A DNA stretch of 64,000 nucleotides from Methylacidimicrobium sp. B4 (GTDB taxonomy: Bacteria > Verrucomicrobiota > Verrucomicrobiia > Methylacidiphilales > Methylacidiphilaceae), in assembly GCF_017310545.1 (NCBI RefSeq), contig NZ_CP066203.1, positions 1,240,001 through 1,304,000 on the forward strand. The letters run 5' to 3'. Position numbers and translations under genes: made by a program. The stretch's first letter is position 1. The number at the start of each line of letters is the position of its first letter. The notes beneath the pieces were generated by a model that was not told the origin of the DNA, made no database searches, and saw only the letters and a program-made list of their open reading frames with translations. Shown here piece by piece: positions 50,635 to 61,990 of this stretch.

Positions 50635-52025
50635 CCCTCCTCGCCTAGCGCCTCGACAACGACCCGGGCTCCCTCCACCGAAACGATCCGCAACCGGCTC
50701 CCTGCGGGGACGAAAGCTCCGGGGGTCACGACGTCGACAACCTTTTCCCCAAAGCGACCGGCACCCGACGGCCGCAAGACCGTGATCGCAACCCCTTCCT
50801 CGCCGGGATGAACGGGCGAAACGATCTTTTCCGCCGAGATCCCATCCAGACCCATCCCGAGGCGCCGCGCCGGGAGAAATCGTGCGGCGATCGCCCCTAT
50901 GGCCACGGCTCCCATGATGGCCAGCAGAAGCAGGAGGAGAGGTCGGGCGAGCGCTTCGGCCCCGATCCAGAGCGCCTCCTTGGGATAGCGATCGACCATC
51001 GCATAGAGCAATCCCAGAAGGACGAGAATCGACCCGACCATCGTCGGCAGAAGAAGGCCCGGAAGGAAGAGGAGCTCAAGGACGATGAGCCCCACCCCGA
51101 CGAGAAAAAGAAAAAGCGGTTCCCATCCGCTCAAGCCGGCCAGGTAGTGGCCAAAGAAGTAGAGAAGGAAGCAGAGCAGGGCGCCAGCTCCAAACAGTCC
51201 GAAAGAGGCACCGGTCTTGAGTTCCCAGTAGCCCAAGAGCAGGCCAAGCCCCAGCAATAGTGGGCCTGCGGCCATCAGTCCGCGACCAAGGCGCTCGAAA
51301 CCCGTGGGGCGCAGCTCCCGGAGCTGCTTGCCGCCGATCGTGCCCACCAGGCTCTGGAGATCCGCGACCGTTCCCTCCGACAACAGAGGTCGGGGAGGAT
51401 TGCCGAAGCGGTGCCCCGCCTCGACGTCGGTCAGCGTCAGGACCTTTCCTTTCGGGAGAAGGGTGGCCCCGTCGATCACCAGGCCGCTTTCCCGATCGAC
51501 CATGGCTTCAAAGACCGCCGGGGGATGGCCGTGACGCTGCGCCGTAGCCCGGACGAGAGCTTGGTAGGCCGAAAGAATCTTCTTCTCGTAGCTTTCGGGA
51601 AGCGGCTGAACCGACCCGCCTCCCGGAGCGACCAAGATCGGGGTGGCGGCACCGATGACCGAGCCGGGGGCCATATAAATATGGCGGGTGGCCGCCGCAA
51701 GGAAGGCGCCCGCCGAAAGCGCCTTGGGGTTGACGTAAGCGTAGGTCGCCTCCTGATTCGGGAAATGCTCGACGATCCGAATCGCCTCCTCCATGGCATC
51801 CGCCCGCCCGCCGGGGGTATCGAGGTCGAGCACCAGTGCAGAGGCTCCTTGGGCGACCGCTTCTTTCACCCCGCGACGGACGAGGTAGATGAGCGCTGGA
51901 TCGATTTCGCCATGCACCGGGATCACGTAGACCAAGTGGTCCGCGAACGCCGAAGTCGCTTGGAGCAAGCCAGCGACAATCCAAGGGAGCTTCCAGGAGA
52001 GCCTTGATCGAACCCTACTCCACAT
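50631..52025 (-). CDS. Long NfeD protein with ClpP-like serine protease domain
   Basis: A 464-aa membrane protein of the 1510-N/NfeD1b class. A signal segment (PWIVAGLLQATSAFA) precedes a ClpP/SppA-like protease domain: VYVIPVHGEIDPALIYLVRR, LVLDLDTPGGRADAMEEAI, and the nucleophile Ser104 in NPKALSAGAFLAAA. GSVIGAATPI follows, with a Lys expected about 35-40 residues on. Residues about 240-370 hold several membrane helices, and the last 75 residues form an OB-fold. GGAG eight bases before ATG 52025 fixes the start. It probably cleaves stomatin/flotillin partners, here FloA. Confidence 0.92.
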   Translation of the reverse strand: MWSRVRSRLSWKLPWIVAGLLQATSAFADHLVYVIPVHGEIDPALIYLVRRGVKEAVAQGASALVLDLDTPGGRADAMEEAIRIVEHFPNQEATYAYVNPKALSAGAFLAAATRHIYMAPGSVIGAATPILVAPGGGSVQPLPESYEKKILSAYQALVRATAQRHGHPPAVFEAMVDRESGLVIDGATLLPKGKVLTLTDVEAGHRFGNPPRPLLSEGTVADLQSLVGTIGGKQLRELRPTGFERLGRGLMAAGPLLLGLGLLLGYWELKTGASFGLFGAGALLCFLLYFFGHYLAGLSGWEPLFLFLVGVGLIVLELLFLPGLLLPTMVGSILVLLGLLYAMVDRYPKEALWIGAEALARPLLLLLLAIMGAVAIGAIAARFLPARRLGMGLDGISAEKIVSPVHPGEEGVAITVLRPSGAGRFGEKVVDVVTPGAFVPAGSRLRIVSVEGARVVVEALGEEG

Positions 52026-52143
52026 AAGCTCTCCTTCACCTTCCGCCAATGATCTCCTGCCGTCAATCCCGGCCCCAAAGAGCATTGACACGCCCGCGCC
52101 TCTTGGGCCAGGCTTCTGGCGAAAGTCAGGATCCGATCGGGCG

Positions 52144-53739
52144 ATGTCTACCGGCTTCGTTTCTCCGTGCAGGTCTGGCTCCTCGTCGAGAGAGGGCCAT
52201 CCATTCCTCCCGTCAATCTGTGGGCTCGCCGCGCTTCTGTTGTGGATCGCACCCCCGCTTTCGGCGAGCGCGGCAACCGGCGGTTCCGATGCCTCGGGCG
52301 GAACGACCGATGCCAGCTCGCAGAGCTCGCAGGTAGCGGAGCTGATCAAGCGGTTGGAGGATCAGGGGATACCGGTACAGGCGAACACCAAGGGGATTGT
52401 CTTATCGGGGTATGTGGATGCGAGCTACACCTACAACGCGATCAACGCGCCATCGTTTAACCAGGTGCCTGGTTTTGCGGCGCCGGCGGGGTATGCGGGG
52501 CCGACCAATGCGGCGGGGCAGGCTTTAGGGTATCCGGCGATTCCGGGGCGGGAGCCGGTGGATGGGATTCCGGGCGGGGGCTTCAACATGAACGCCTTCA
52601 AGCTGGCCCTGGAGAAGCCGCTTACCGATGAGAACCGGTGGCAGGCGGGGTTTCGGGCGGATCTGATCGTGGGGCAGGATGCTTCGATTGGGGCTCCGGA
52701 CACGATTGGGGGCTTGGGGACCAACGCCAGTTCGCTGGTGCTCTTCAACACCTCGAGCTTCTGGTTGGAGCAGGCCTACGTGGTCTTCCGGGTACCGGTG
52801 GGCAACGGGCTCGACATTCGGATTGGGAAGTTTGTCGATCCGGCGGGCTACGAGGTGGTGGAGCGGCCGGTGAACCTCGACTTCAGCTACGGGCTGCTCT
52901 TCAGCAATCTTTTGCCGACGACGCTCACGGGGATGCAGGCGATCTACCATTTTGACGACCAGTGGTCGACTCGCTTCGGGGTGGCCGACGGAGGCTTCGA
53001 TGTCTCCCGTGGGGGCTACCTCTACAACGGTTATTTGAACAACACGATCGATAGCAACGATGCCTATCTGCTTTTTTGGAACGGGCAGTGGGAGGCCAAG
53101 GGGAAGAACGCGATCCTGAGCGCGACTGCGATGTACGGGTTCAACGGGGTCAATCCTCCGGGCTTCGGAGCCTCTCCGATCAATGGGGTAGCCCAGCCCT
53201 ACGGCATCGCACAGGGGATTCGCGGAGAGGGGCCCTTCAACCAGAACAACGCCTTCTTCCTGGGCGATGTCTGGGGCTCCTGGGCCCCAAAGTTCGCCCA
53301 CGACCGGCTCCTCCTGGGCTTCGAGTTGACCGGGGGCTTCTACAACAATGACGTGAGCTACGTCTCTCCCGCGGTCAGCGGATTGCCAATGGGCCTCTAC
53401 AGCGGCCCCTCCAACTGGTATGGCGCCGCCCTCCACATGAAGTACCAGTTCAACTCGATCGTCAGCCTCTCCCAACGCGCCGAATGGATGCAGGCGGGCT
53501 GGAACAGCATCCTGGCCGGCCACAACGCCCCCACCGATATCTGGGAGTATACCGCCACCTTGGCCTTCGACCTCGCCGAGAACTTCATGATGCGGCTCGA
53601 AGGAAGAATCGACTGGGGCCTCGGTGTCATGGGCTACTACGGCTATCCCTACCAAGGCACTACCTCCCCAAGTGCCCTTCTCTACTCCGGCAACGGCCCC
53701 ATCTTCCTCGGCGCCCTCGAATTCGTCTATAGCTACTAA
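52144..53739 (+). CDS. BBP2-type outer-membrane beta-barrel porin (paralogue 2)
   Basis: A 531-aa outer-membrane barrel. The start MSTGFVSPC leads to a hydrophobic export signal (ICGLAALLLWIAPPLSASA), then a Gly/Ser/Thr-rich linker and a short helix (VAELIKRLEDQGIPVQ). The barrel opens with [23 protein letters not shown], nearly the same as porin 1 of this window. Later blocks (GGFNMNAFKLALEKPLTDENRWQAGFRADLIVGQDA and EWMQAGWNSILAGHNAPTDI) also match it, and the end is a Tyr (VYSY). Bases from about 52370 to 53160 are G-rich on the coding strand with G-ending codons, whereas the last 450 bases are C-rich like the other plus-strand genes. Confidence 0.88.
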   Translation: MSTGFVSPCRSGSSSREGHPFLPSICGLAALLLWIAPPLSASAATGGSDASGGTTDASSQSSQVAELIKRLEDQGIPVQANTKGIVLSGYVDASYTYNAINAPSFNQVPGFAAPAGYAGPTNAAGQALGYPAIPGREPVDGIPGGGFNMNAFKLALEKPLTDENRWQAGFRADLIVGQDASIGAPDTIGGLGTNASSLVLFNTSSFWLEQAYVVFRVPVGNGLDIRIGKFVDPAGYEVVERPVNLDFSYGLLFSNLLPTTLTGMQAIYHFDDQWSTRFGVADGGFDVSRGGYLYNGYLNNTIDSNDAYLLFWNGQWEAKGKNAILSATAMYGFNGVNPPGFGASPINGVAQPYGIAQGIRGEGPFNQNNAFFLGDVWGSWAPKFAHDRLLLGFELTGGFYNNDVSYVSPAVSGLPMGLYSGPSNWYGAALHMKYQFNSIVSLSQRAEWMQAGWNSILAGHNAPTDIWEYTATLAFDLAENFMMRLEGRIDWGLGVMGYYGYPYQGTTSPSALLYSGNGPIFLGALEFVYSY

Positions 53740-53754
53740 GCGGGGGAACCAAGC

Positions 53755-53799
53755 GAGCCGGGCCCCTCGTTCCCCGCGAGAGCCACCGCCGCCCGGCTC
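53755..53799 (+). terminator. Putative intrinsic terminator of porin 2
   Basis: GAGCCGGGC (53755-53763) and GCCCGGCTC (53791-53799) are perfect 9-base arms followed by TTT. A second inverted pair, GGGGAAC (53743-53749) and GTTCCCC (53769-53775), overlaps it. The structure begins 16 bases after the porin stop. The T-tract is short, so termination strength is uncertain. Confidence 0.5.
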
Positions 53800-53811
53800 T
53801 TTGGGTCTCGT

Positions 53812-54252
53812 TCAGAGGATCGCGTAGTGAGCCAGGATCGTGCCGTCTCTTGCCTTCCGCCATCGGATCAGGCCTAACGGCAGCCGTGCCCTTCCTTCTG
53901 GCGGCTCGTATCCGGAGACCAAGGGGTCCGCGTCCCCATGACCGAATTCCGGGAGCCATCGGATGTGGATCTCCCTCACGCGCCCGCTTTCGAGCGCCAT
54001 GCGATTCCAAAGTGCATCGCCCAAGAGGCAGATGCCGTGCGATCCCGGCTCAAGGCACCGTGCGAGCTGCCCGGCGGACCGCTTGCGGGTTCGCAGCCCT
54101 CCCGCTTGTGCCGGCAGCTCCCAAGGGGTCCACAGCTCTTCCATACTCCCTCCGCCTCCAGTGCGGCAGAGGGTTTCTACGAGGAATTCGGCTCGCTCGG
54201 GACGGGTCGAGAGCCGCCCGTCAAGAAAGAGTTCCGCCAGCAGCACGATCAT
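53812..54252 (-). CDS. Hypothetical protein overlapping the fmt 3' end
   Basis: A possible 146-aa protein (MIVLLAELFLDGRLSTRPERAEFLVETLCR at the start), with no signal peptide, membrane segment or recognised motif. The sequence is Arg/Gly/Leu-rich. It begins inside the last 32 bases of fmt, and the nearest purine-rich site (GGAGGAGAAGG) is further upstream than usual. It could be a real coupled gene or an accidental frame of a GC-rich region. Confidence 0.45.
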   Translation of the reverse strand: MIVLLAELFLDGRLSTRPERAEFLVETLCRTGGGGSMEELWTPWELPAQAGGLRTRKRSAGQLARCLEPGSHGICLLGDALWNRMALESGRVREIHIRWLPEFGHGDADPLVSGYEPPEGRARLPLGLIRWRKARDGTILAHYAIL

Positions 54253-55216
54253 AGCCGACGGGGAGACCTTCTCCTCCGAATACCGACCCGACCGACAGCC
54301 GCATCCCCCGCGCAAATTCGGCCGCAGCCATCCGCCGCTTGCCTTCGAGCTGCACCTCGCGCAGCAAGAGACCCCCACTTCCCCCTGCGGCTACGAGGAT
54401 CCCGTGCGAATCGATCCGTACGACCTCGCCCGGCCTCCCGGAAGCGCGAATCGATACGATGGCGCCGAAGATCTTCAGGATCCGCGCCTGTCCGCCGTCC
54501 CGAAGCGATGTGTAGGCGATCGGCCAGGGGTTCATCGCCCGAATGTGTGCGTGAATCTCCCACTTGTCCCGCGTCCAATCAATCTCCGCATCCTCCTTGC
54601 GCAACTTTCTCGCGTAGCTCGCTCGGGACGGGTCCTGCGGCACCCGTTCGGCAGCACCCGATTCCAGGCGGTCGAGCGCTTCCACAATGGCCCGGGACCC
54701 CAGTTTCGCCAATCGTTGCTGCAGGGTCGCCGTCGTATCGGTGGAGCGAATCAGGATCTTCCTGGTCAACAGGATATCACCCGTATCCAGTCCCTCATCC
54801 ATCCAGATCACGGAGACCCCGGTCTCCCGGTCGCGGCTTCGAATGGCCGCCTGGATCGGCGCCGCACCCCGATGGCGGGGGAGCAGCGACGCATGCAGGT
54901 TGAGCGCAGCGCGGGTCGGAAGCTCGAGCACCTCCCGTGAAAGGATCTGCCCATAGGCGACAACCACCAGGACGTCCGGTTGCAGGAAGCGGATCTGCTC
55001 GACAGCGGTCGGGGCACCGATCTTTTCTGGCTGGAAGATGGGCAGCCGGAGCTCGAGGGCGGCAGACTTGACTGGGCAAGGGGTGGGGAGGCGGTGCCTT
55101 CCCGCAGGCCGATCGACCTGCGTGATGACCCCTTGGAGCCGATAGTCCCGGTGGACGGCCAGCGCTCGAAGGCTAGGAATCCCGAACTCACCCGACCCGA
55201 TAAAGACGACTTTCAT
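54221..55216 (-). CDS. fmt: Methionyl-tRNA formyltransferase
   Basis: Formylates the initiator Met-tRNA using 10-formyl-tetrahydrofolate. The 331-aa protein starts VVFIGSGEFGIPSLRAL, where the usual GTPEFA is GSGEFG. VVVAYGQILSREVLELP, the catalytic NLHASLLPRHRGAAPIQAAI with its Asn/His and the following DTGDILL Asp are complete. The C-terminal OB-fold (SYARKLRKEDAEIDWTR, GILVAAGGSGGLLLREVQLEGKRRM) is present. ATG 55216 matches the family start. Confidence 0.95.
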   Translation of the reverse strand: MKVVFIGSGEFGIPSLRALAVHRDYRLQGVITQVDRPAGRHRLPTPCPVKSAALELRLPIFQPEKIGAPTAVEQIRFLQPDVLVVVAYGQILSREVLELPTRAALNLHASLLPRHRGAAPIQAAIRSRDRETGVSVIWMDEGLDTGDILLTRKILIRSTDTTATLQQRLAKLGSRAIVEALDRLESGAAERVPQDPSRASYARKLRKEDAEIDWTRDKWEIHAHIRAMNPWPIAYTSLRDGGQARILKIFGAIVSIRASGRPGEVVRIDSHGILVAAGGSGGLLLREVQLEGKRRMAAAEFARGMRLSVGSVFGGEGLPVGYDRAAGGTLS

Positions 55217-55254
55217 GTTCCCAGAAGAAAGCCTCACGACGGCCCCTTGCCGCG

Positions 55255-55503
55255 CTACGCTCGGCGGTGTCCCCGATGCCGATGCCGGTGGGGATGATGC
55301 AAAGGTGCCGCCAAGCGCGAAGGCTCCCCGGGCGAAGCAACGACCTCCCGCTGCCCGAGCGAGGCCCCGCAGCCCGTGCAGAGATAATCGTAGATCTCCT
55401 TCCCCGGCAAGACGAGCAGGAGTCGTTCCCGGACAGCCATGGGTTTTCCGCACGAAGAGCAGTAAAGGGCAGAAGCCGAAAAGCTTTCGAACGAACCGCT
55501 CAT
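55255..55503 (-). CDS. Small zinc-ribbon protein with His-rich tail
   Basis: An 82-aa protein. YCSSCGKPM and YLCTGCGASLG form two CxxC knuckles about 23 residues apart, a typical zinc ribbon, with LLLVLPGKEIYDYL between them. The last 20 residues are His/Arg-rich (HHPHRHRHRGHRR) and could bind metal or nucleic acid. It lies 38 bases upstream of fmt on the same strand. The function is unknown; a regulator or RNA-binding role is possible. Confidence 0.68.
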   Translation of the reverse strand: MSGSFESFSASALYCSSCGKPMAVRERLLLVLPGKEIYDYLCTGCGASLGQREVVASPGEPSRLAAPLHHPHRHRHRGHRRA

Positions 55504-55653
55504 GAGTTAAACTTACTCATTGCTCAGGATGAGCCGCAAGGCAATTGGTGGTCGGGCCATCTGGCCCCTCTCCTCTCATCCGGGTGCGGGGATCGGCGCG
55601 ATCGGATGCACCGCCGCTCGAACCGCCTGGAAGATGGGGTAAGCGAAGTTCCG

Positions 55654-56688
55654 ATGAAGGCAGGCCGCACCGGAGACGGGTCACTGGCACCCGACATCGA
55701 TTCGATCCTCGATCGGGCCGCAGCGCTCCTACATGCGGGAGAGCTCGTCGGCGTGCCGACGGAAACGGTTTACGGGCTCGCCGCCGATGCGACCAATCCC
55801 GTGGCCGTGGCCCGGCTCTTCGAACGAAAGGGGCGCGCCTCCTTCCAGCCGATCAGCGTCCTTTGCGGCTCCTCCGAAATGGCCTTCGGCCTGCTGGCCA
55901 ACGTTCCCGAGAGTGCGGCTCGTCTCGCGGCCCGCTTCTGGCCGGGGCCGCTCACCTTGATTCTGCGCAAGCGCGCGGAGGCGCTTCCCGACCTTCTCAC
56001 GGCGGGCCTCCCGTTCGTAGGGGTACGCATCCCCGATCACCCGCTCACTCTCGCCCTGTTGGAGCGCTTTGGCGGCCCCTTGGCCGCTCCCAGTGCCAAC
56101 CGCTCCGGCCACCTGAGCCCGACCACGGCGCGCGCCGTCGAAGACGAGTTCGGGGAGGAGATCGCCCTCGTGCTCGATGGGGGGCCCTGCCGTGTCGGCG
56201 TAGAATCGACGGTGGTCTCCCTTGTGCACCGGCGGCCCATCTTGATCCGGCTCGGGGGGATCCCTCAGGAGCTCCTGGAGGAAGAGATCGGCTCCGTCGA
56301 TCGCGAGACGGATTCCCCATGCCTCTCCCATCGTCACTACATGCTGCGCACGCCTCTCTTTCTCGTCCGGACCCCCGAAGCGATCCTTCTCCCCGAACGC
56401 AAGGAGGCCGGATTCCTCGCTTGGGGGCCCTGCCCGGAAGGGTTTTCCCTCTGCCGCAGCCTCTCCCTTACCTATCGGCTGGACGAAGCGGCGGGGAACC
56501 TCTTTCGACAGCTCCACGAGCTCGACGATTGTGGCCTGAGACGGATCTATGCCGTGCTCCTGCCCGATCGCGGGCTTGGGTGTGCGATCAACGAGCGGCT
56601 GCGGAAAGCAGCCGACGCCTCTGCCTCCTCTGGAAACCTTCCCGAGGGCGGCTACGCGAGCAGCCCCGCTTCCCCTTCCTCCTCCTGA
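55654..56688 (+). CDS. L-threonylcarbamoyladenylate synthase, Sua5/YrdC family
   Basis: Makes the TC-AMP intermediate for the t6A modification of ANN-decoding tRNAs. Residues about 10-205 form the YrdC domain: GELVGVPTETVYGLAADATN, FERKGRASFQPISVL, FWPGPLTLILRKR, GVRIPDHPLTLALL and AAPSANRSGHLSPTTA are diagnostic. GVESTVVSLVHRRPILIRLGGI is the conserved end of the core. A further 125 residues correspond to the Sua5 C-terminal domain. ATG 55654 is used; starts further upstream are antisense to the zinc-ribbon gene. The stop overlaps the converging gyrA end by 37 bases. Confidence 0.92.
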   Translation: MKAGRTGDGSLAPDIDSILDRAAALLHAGELVGVPTETVYGLAADATNPVAVARLFERKGRASFQPISVLCGSSEMAFGLLANVPESAARLAARFWPGPLTLILRKRAEALPDLLTAGLPFVGVRIPDHPLTLALLERFGGPLAAPSANRSGHLSPTTARAVEDEFGEEIALVLDGGPCRVGVESTVVSLVHRRPILIRLGGIPQELLEEEIGSVDRETDSPCLSHRHYMLRTPLFLVRTPEAILLPERKEAGFLAWGPCPEGFSLCRSLSLTYRLDEAAGNLFRQLHELDDCGLRRIYAVLLPDRGLGCAINERLRKAADASASSGNLPEGGYASSPASPSSS

Positions 56689-59249
56689 TCGGGCACGATC
56701 CGGGCGACACTGATCAGCCGATCGCCTTGATCCAAAGACAGGAGGCGGACTCCTTGGGTATTGCGGCCGACGCGCCGGATCCCCTTGACCGGCATGCGCA
56801 CCGTCAATCCTCTCTGCGTCAGCAGCATCAACTCATCCCCATCGACGACCGACAGCGCGGCGACGACCTCCCCGGTCCTCTTGGTCATCCTCATGGTAAT
56901 GACCCCCTTGCCCCCTCGCCCTTGGCGGCGGTATTCGTCGAAATCGGTTCGCTTGCCCAGCCCATTGGAGCCGGCCACCAGGAGCATGGCGGCAGGATCG
57001 ACCACGGCGGCCGCCACCACTCGATCTTCCCTTCCCAAGCGAATTCCCCGCACCCCCGCAGCGGTCCTGCCCATGGAACGGACGTCTTCCTCGGGAAAGC
57101 GGATGCTCAAGCCCTCCCGCGTGATCAAGACGACTTCGCGATCTCCCGTGGTGAACTTCACGTCGATGAGCCGGTCGCCTTCCGAGATGTGGATGGCCCG
57201 AATCCCCTTCTTGCGCATATGGGCGAATTCGGAAAGGGGGGTCTTTTTCACCTGTCCCAGAGCGGTGCAAAAGAAGAGGAACCCCGGACGATCCCAAGCC
57301 GCCCCGTCCTCGGAAGCGGAGGAGCCGACACGAAGGAGGGCGGCAATCTCCTCATCCGGTGCCAGCTCAAGCACGTTCGCAATGCTTCTCCCTTTGGCCG
57401 CTCGCGCCATCTCCGGGATTTCATAGACCCGCTCGATGTAGGCACGCCCCGCTGTAGTAAAGAAAATCAGGTGATCGTGCGTGGAAGCGGTGAACAGATG
57501 CTCCACGAAGTCGTTCTCTTCGGTCCTCTCCCCTTCCTGGGCCACCATTCCGATCACCCCTCGGCCGCCGCGCCGCTGCACCCGGTAATTGGCCAGGCCG
57601 GTCCGCTTGATGTAGCCCTTGTGGGTCAGGGTGATGACGACCGATTCCCGGGCCACCAGGTCTTCGAAGGCAACCTCCCCTTCCGCCGGAACGATCTCCG
57701 TCCGCCGCGGGGTCGCGCGTTTGGCGGCCACCTCCAGGAGCTCTGTTCGAATCAAGGAGAGCACCCGCGCTTCGCTCCCTAAAATCTCCTCAAGCTCGCG
57801 AGCCCGCTCCATGAGCTTCCGATATTCCTCGATGATCTTTTCCCTCTCCAGGCCAGTGAGCTGGTAGAGGCGAAGATCGAGGATCGCATCGAGCTGCGCG
57901 TCGGAGAGTACGTATCGGCCGCTCTCGAGCCGCTCCGCATGGCGAACGACGATGCCGAAGGCTTCCACCTGTTCCCGGGTAAACTCATATCCCCCCAGCT
58001 CGATCCGAGCCGCTTCGCGATTGGCCGCTCCCCGAATGATGCGGAGAAACTCGTCCAGGTTGGCCAGGGCGATCAGATAGCCCTCCAGGATTTCCGCCCT
58101 CTCTTCCGCCTTCCGGAGCTCGAAGCGGCTTCGCCGCAGGACGACCTCTCTCCGATGCTCCAGGTAAGCGAGAAGCATCTCCTTGAGATTGAGGGTGCGA
58201 GGCCGCCCTCCGTCGATCGCCAGCGAATTGACGGCGAAGATCGTCTCGAGGGGAGTCAGTCGGTAGAGATTATTTTCGACGACCTTGGGCACCGCGTCGC
58301 GACGCAGCTCGATGACAACCCGGGTGTTCTCGTCGGATTCATCCCGGACGTCGCTGGCATCGATCAGCTTTTCGGTGATCAGATCACCGATCCGCTCCAC
58401 CAGGGTCGCGCGATTCACGTTGAAGGGAATCTCGTCGACGATGATCGTTGCTCTCCCGTTCCGCAACTCCTCCACATGGAGACGTGCCCGAAGCCGTATG
58501 CTCCCCTTGCCCGTCAGGAAATAATTCCGAATCCCCTCCTGGCCGACCACGATCCCTCCCGTCGGAAAATCCGGTCCCTTCACAAACTCGAGGAGATCCT
58601 CCGCGGAGAGCGCCGGGTTGTCGATGAGAGCGCAGACCCCTTGGACGAGCTCTCCGAGATTGTGCGGAGGGATGTTGGTCGCCATCCCCACCGCAATGCC
58701 CGTGCTCCCGTTGACCAGCAGGTTGGGAAAAGCCGCCGGGAAGACGACCGGCTCGGTCCGGGTTTCATCGTAGTTGGGGACGAAGTCGACCGTATCCTTG
58801 TCCATGTCCGCCATGAGGAGCGCGCCAAGATGCGTCAGACGGGCTTCGGTGTACCGCATCGCGGCGGGAGGATCCCCTTCTACCGACCCGAAGTTCCCCT
58901 GCCCGTCGATCAAGGGGTCGCGCATCGCCCACGGCTGGGCCATATGGACCAGGGTCGGATAGATCGCCTGATCCCCATGAGGATGGTAGTTTCCCATGGT
59001 CTCGCCGACGATCTTGGCGCATTTGAGATGCTTCCGATTGGGAGCGAGCCCGAGCTCGTGCATCGAGTAGAGGATGCGCCTCTGCGAGGGCTTTAGGCCG
59101 TCGCGCACGTCCGGGAGCGCCCGGGCGATGATGACCGACATCGCATAGTCGAGGAAGCAGCTGCGCATCTCCTCGGAGACATCGCGCGCTTCGAAACGCT
59201 CTGCTCCCAGCAGGGGCTGCCCATCGCCACCCGTTGTGCCATCCGGCAT
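56652..59249 (-). CDS. gyrA: DNA gyrase subunit A
   Basis: An 865-aa breakage-reunion subunit of gyrase. The catalytic Tyr133 lies in AAMRYTEARL. LKPSQRRILYSMHELGL and the winged-helix and tower regions are standard, and the C-terminal beta-pinwheel contains the GyrA box QRRGGRG needed for DNA wrapping. In the quinolone pocket the stretch reads HPHGDQAIYP (residues 89-98). The E. coli Ser83 and Asp87 positions are therefore Gln94 and Pro98. The gene follows gyrB with a 32-base gap. Confidence 0.96.
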   Translation of the reverse strand: MPDGTTGGDGQPLLGAERFEARDVSEEMRSCFLDYAMSVIIARALPDVRDGLKPSQRRILYSMHELGLAPNRKHLKCAKIVGETMGNYHPHGDQAIYPTLVHMAQPWAMRDPLIDGQGNFGSVEGDPPAAMRYTEARLTHLGALLMADMDKDTVDFVPNYDETRTEPVVFPAAFPNLLVNGSTGIAVGMATNIPPHNLGELVQGVCALIDNPALSAEDLLEFVKGPDFPTGGIVVGQEGIRNYFLTGKGSIRLRARLHVEELRNGRATIIVDEIPFNVNRATLVERIGDLITEKLIDASDVRDESDENTRVVIELRRDAVPKVVENNLYRLTPLETIFAVNSLAIDGGRPRTLNLKEMLLAYLEHRREVVLRRSRFELRKAEERAEILEGYLIALANLDEFLRIIRGAANREAARIELGGYEFTREQVEAFGIVVRHAERLESGRYVLSDAQLDAILDLRLYQLTGLEREKIIEEYRKLMERARELEEILGSEARVLSLIRTELLEVAAKRATPRRTEIVPAEGEVAFEDLVARESVVITLTHKGYIKRTGLANYRVQRRGGRGVIGMVAQEGERTEENDFVEHLFTASTHDHLIFFTTAGRAYIERVYEIPEMARAAKGRSIANVLELAPDEEIAALLRVGSSASEDGAAWDRPGFLFFCTALGQVKKTPLSEFAHMRKKGIRAIHISEGDRLIDVKFTTGDREVVLITREGLSIRFPEEDVRSMGRTAAGVRGIRLGREDRVVAAAVVDPAAMLLVAGSNGLGKRTDFDEYRRQGRGGKGVITMRMTKRTGEVVAALSVVDGDELMLLTQRGLTVRMPVKGIRRVGRNTQGVRLLSLDQGDRLISVARIVPDQEEEGEAGLLA

Positions 59250-59281
59250 ACGATCTTCGTTCTCCTTACGTTTCGTAACGC

Positions 59282-61867
<2,586 letters not shown>

Positions 61868-61990
61868 TTATTCAAGAGCATACTACGGCACCCCGTCCTC
61901 GAAGACAAGCCGAACGCTTCCCCCCGACCCGCCGTCTTGGACCTCCGGAGATTGCGCTCCTCCTTCCGTTCGGGTAGCTTCTGCTCCAGC

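Noticed and set aside
55545-57782. Plus-strand open frame of about 745 codons
   Set aside because: It is Arg/Pro/Ser-rich, lies in another frame of the t6A synthase gene and is antisense to gyrA. No domain is visible.
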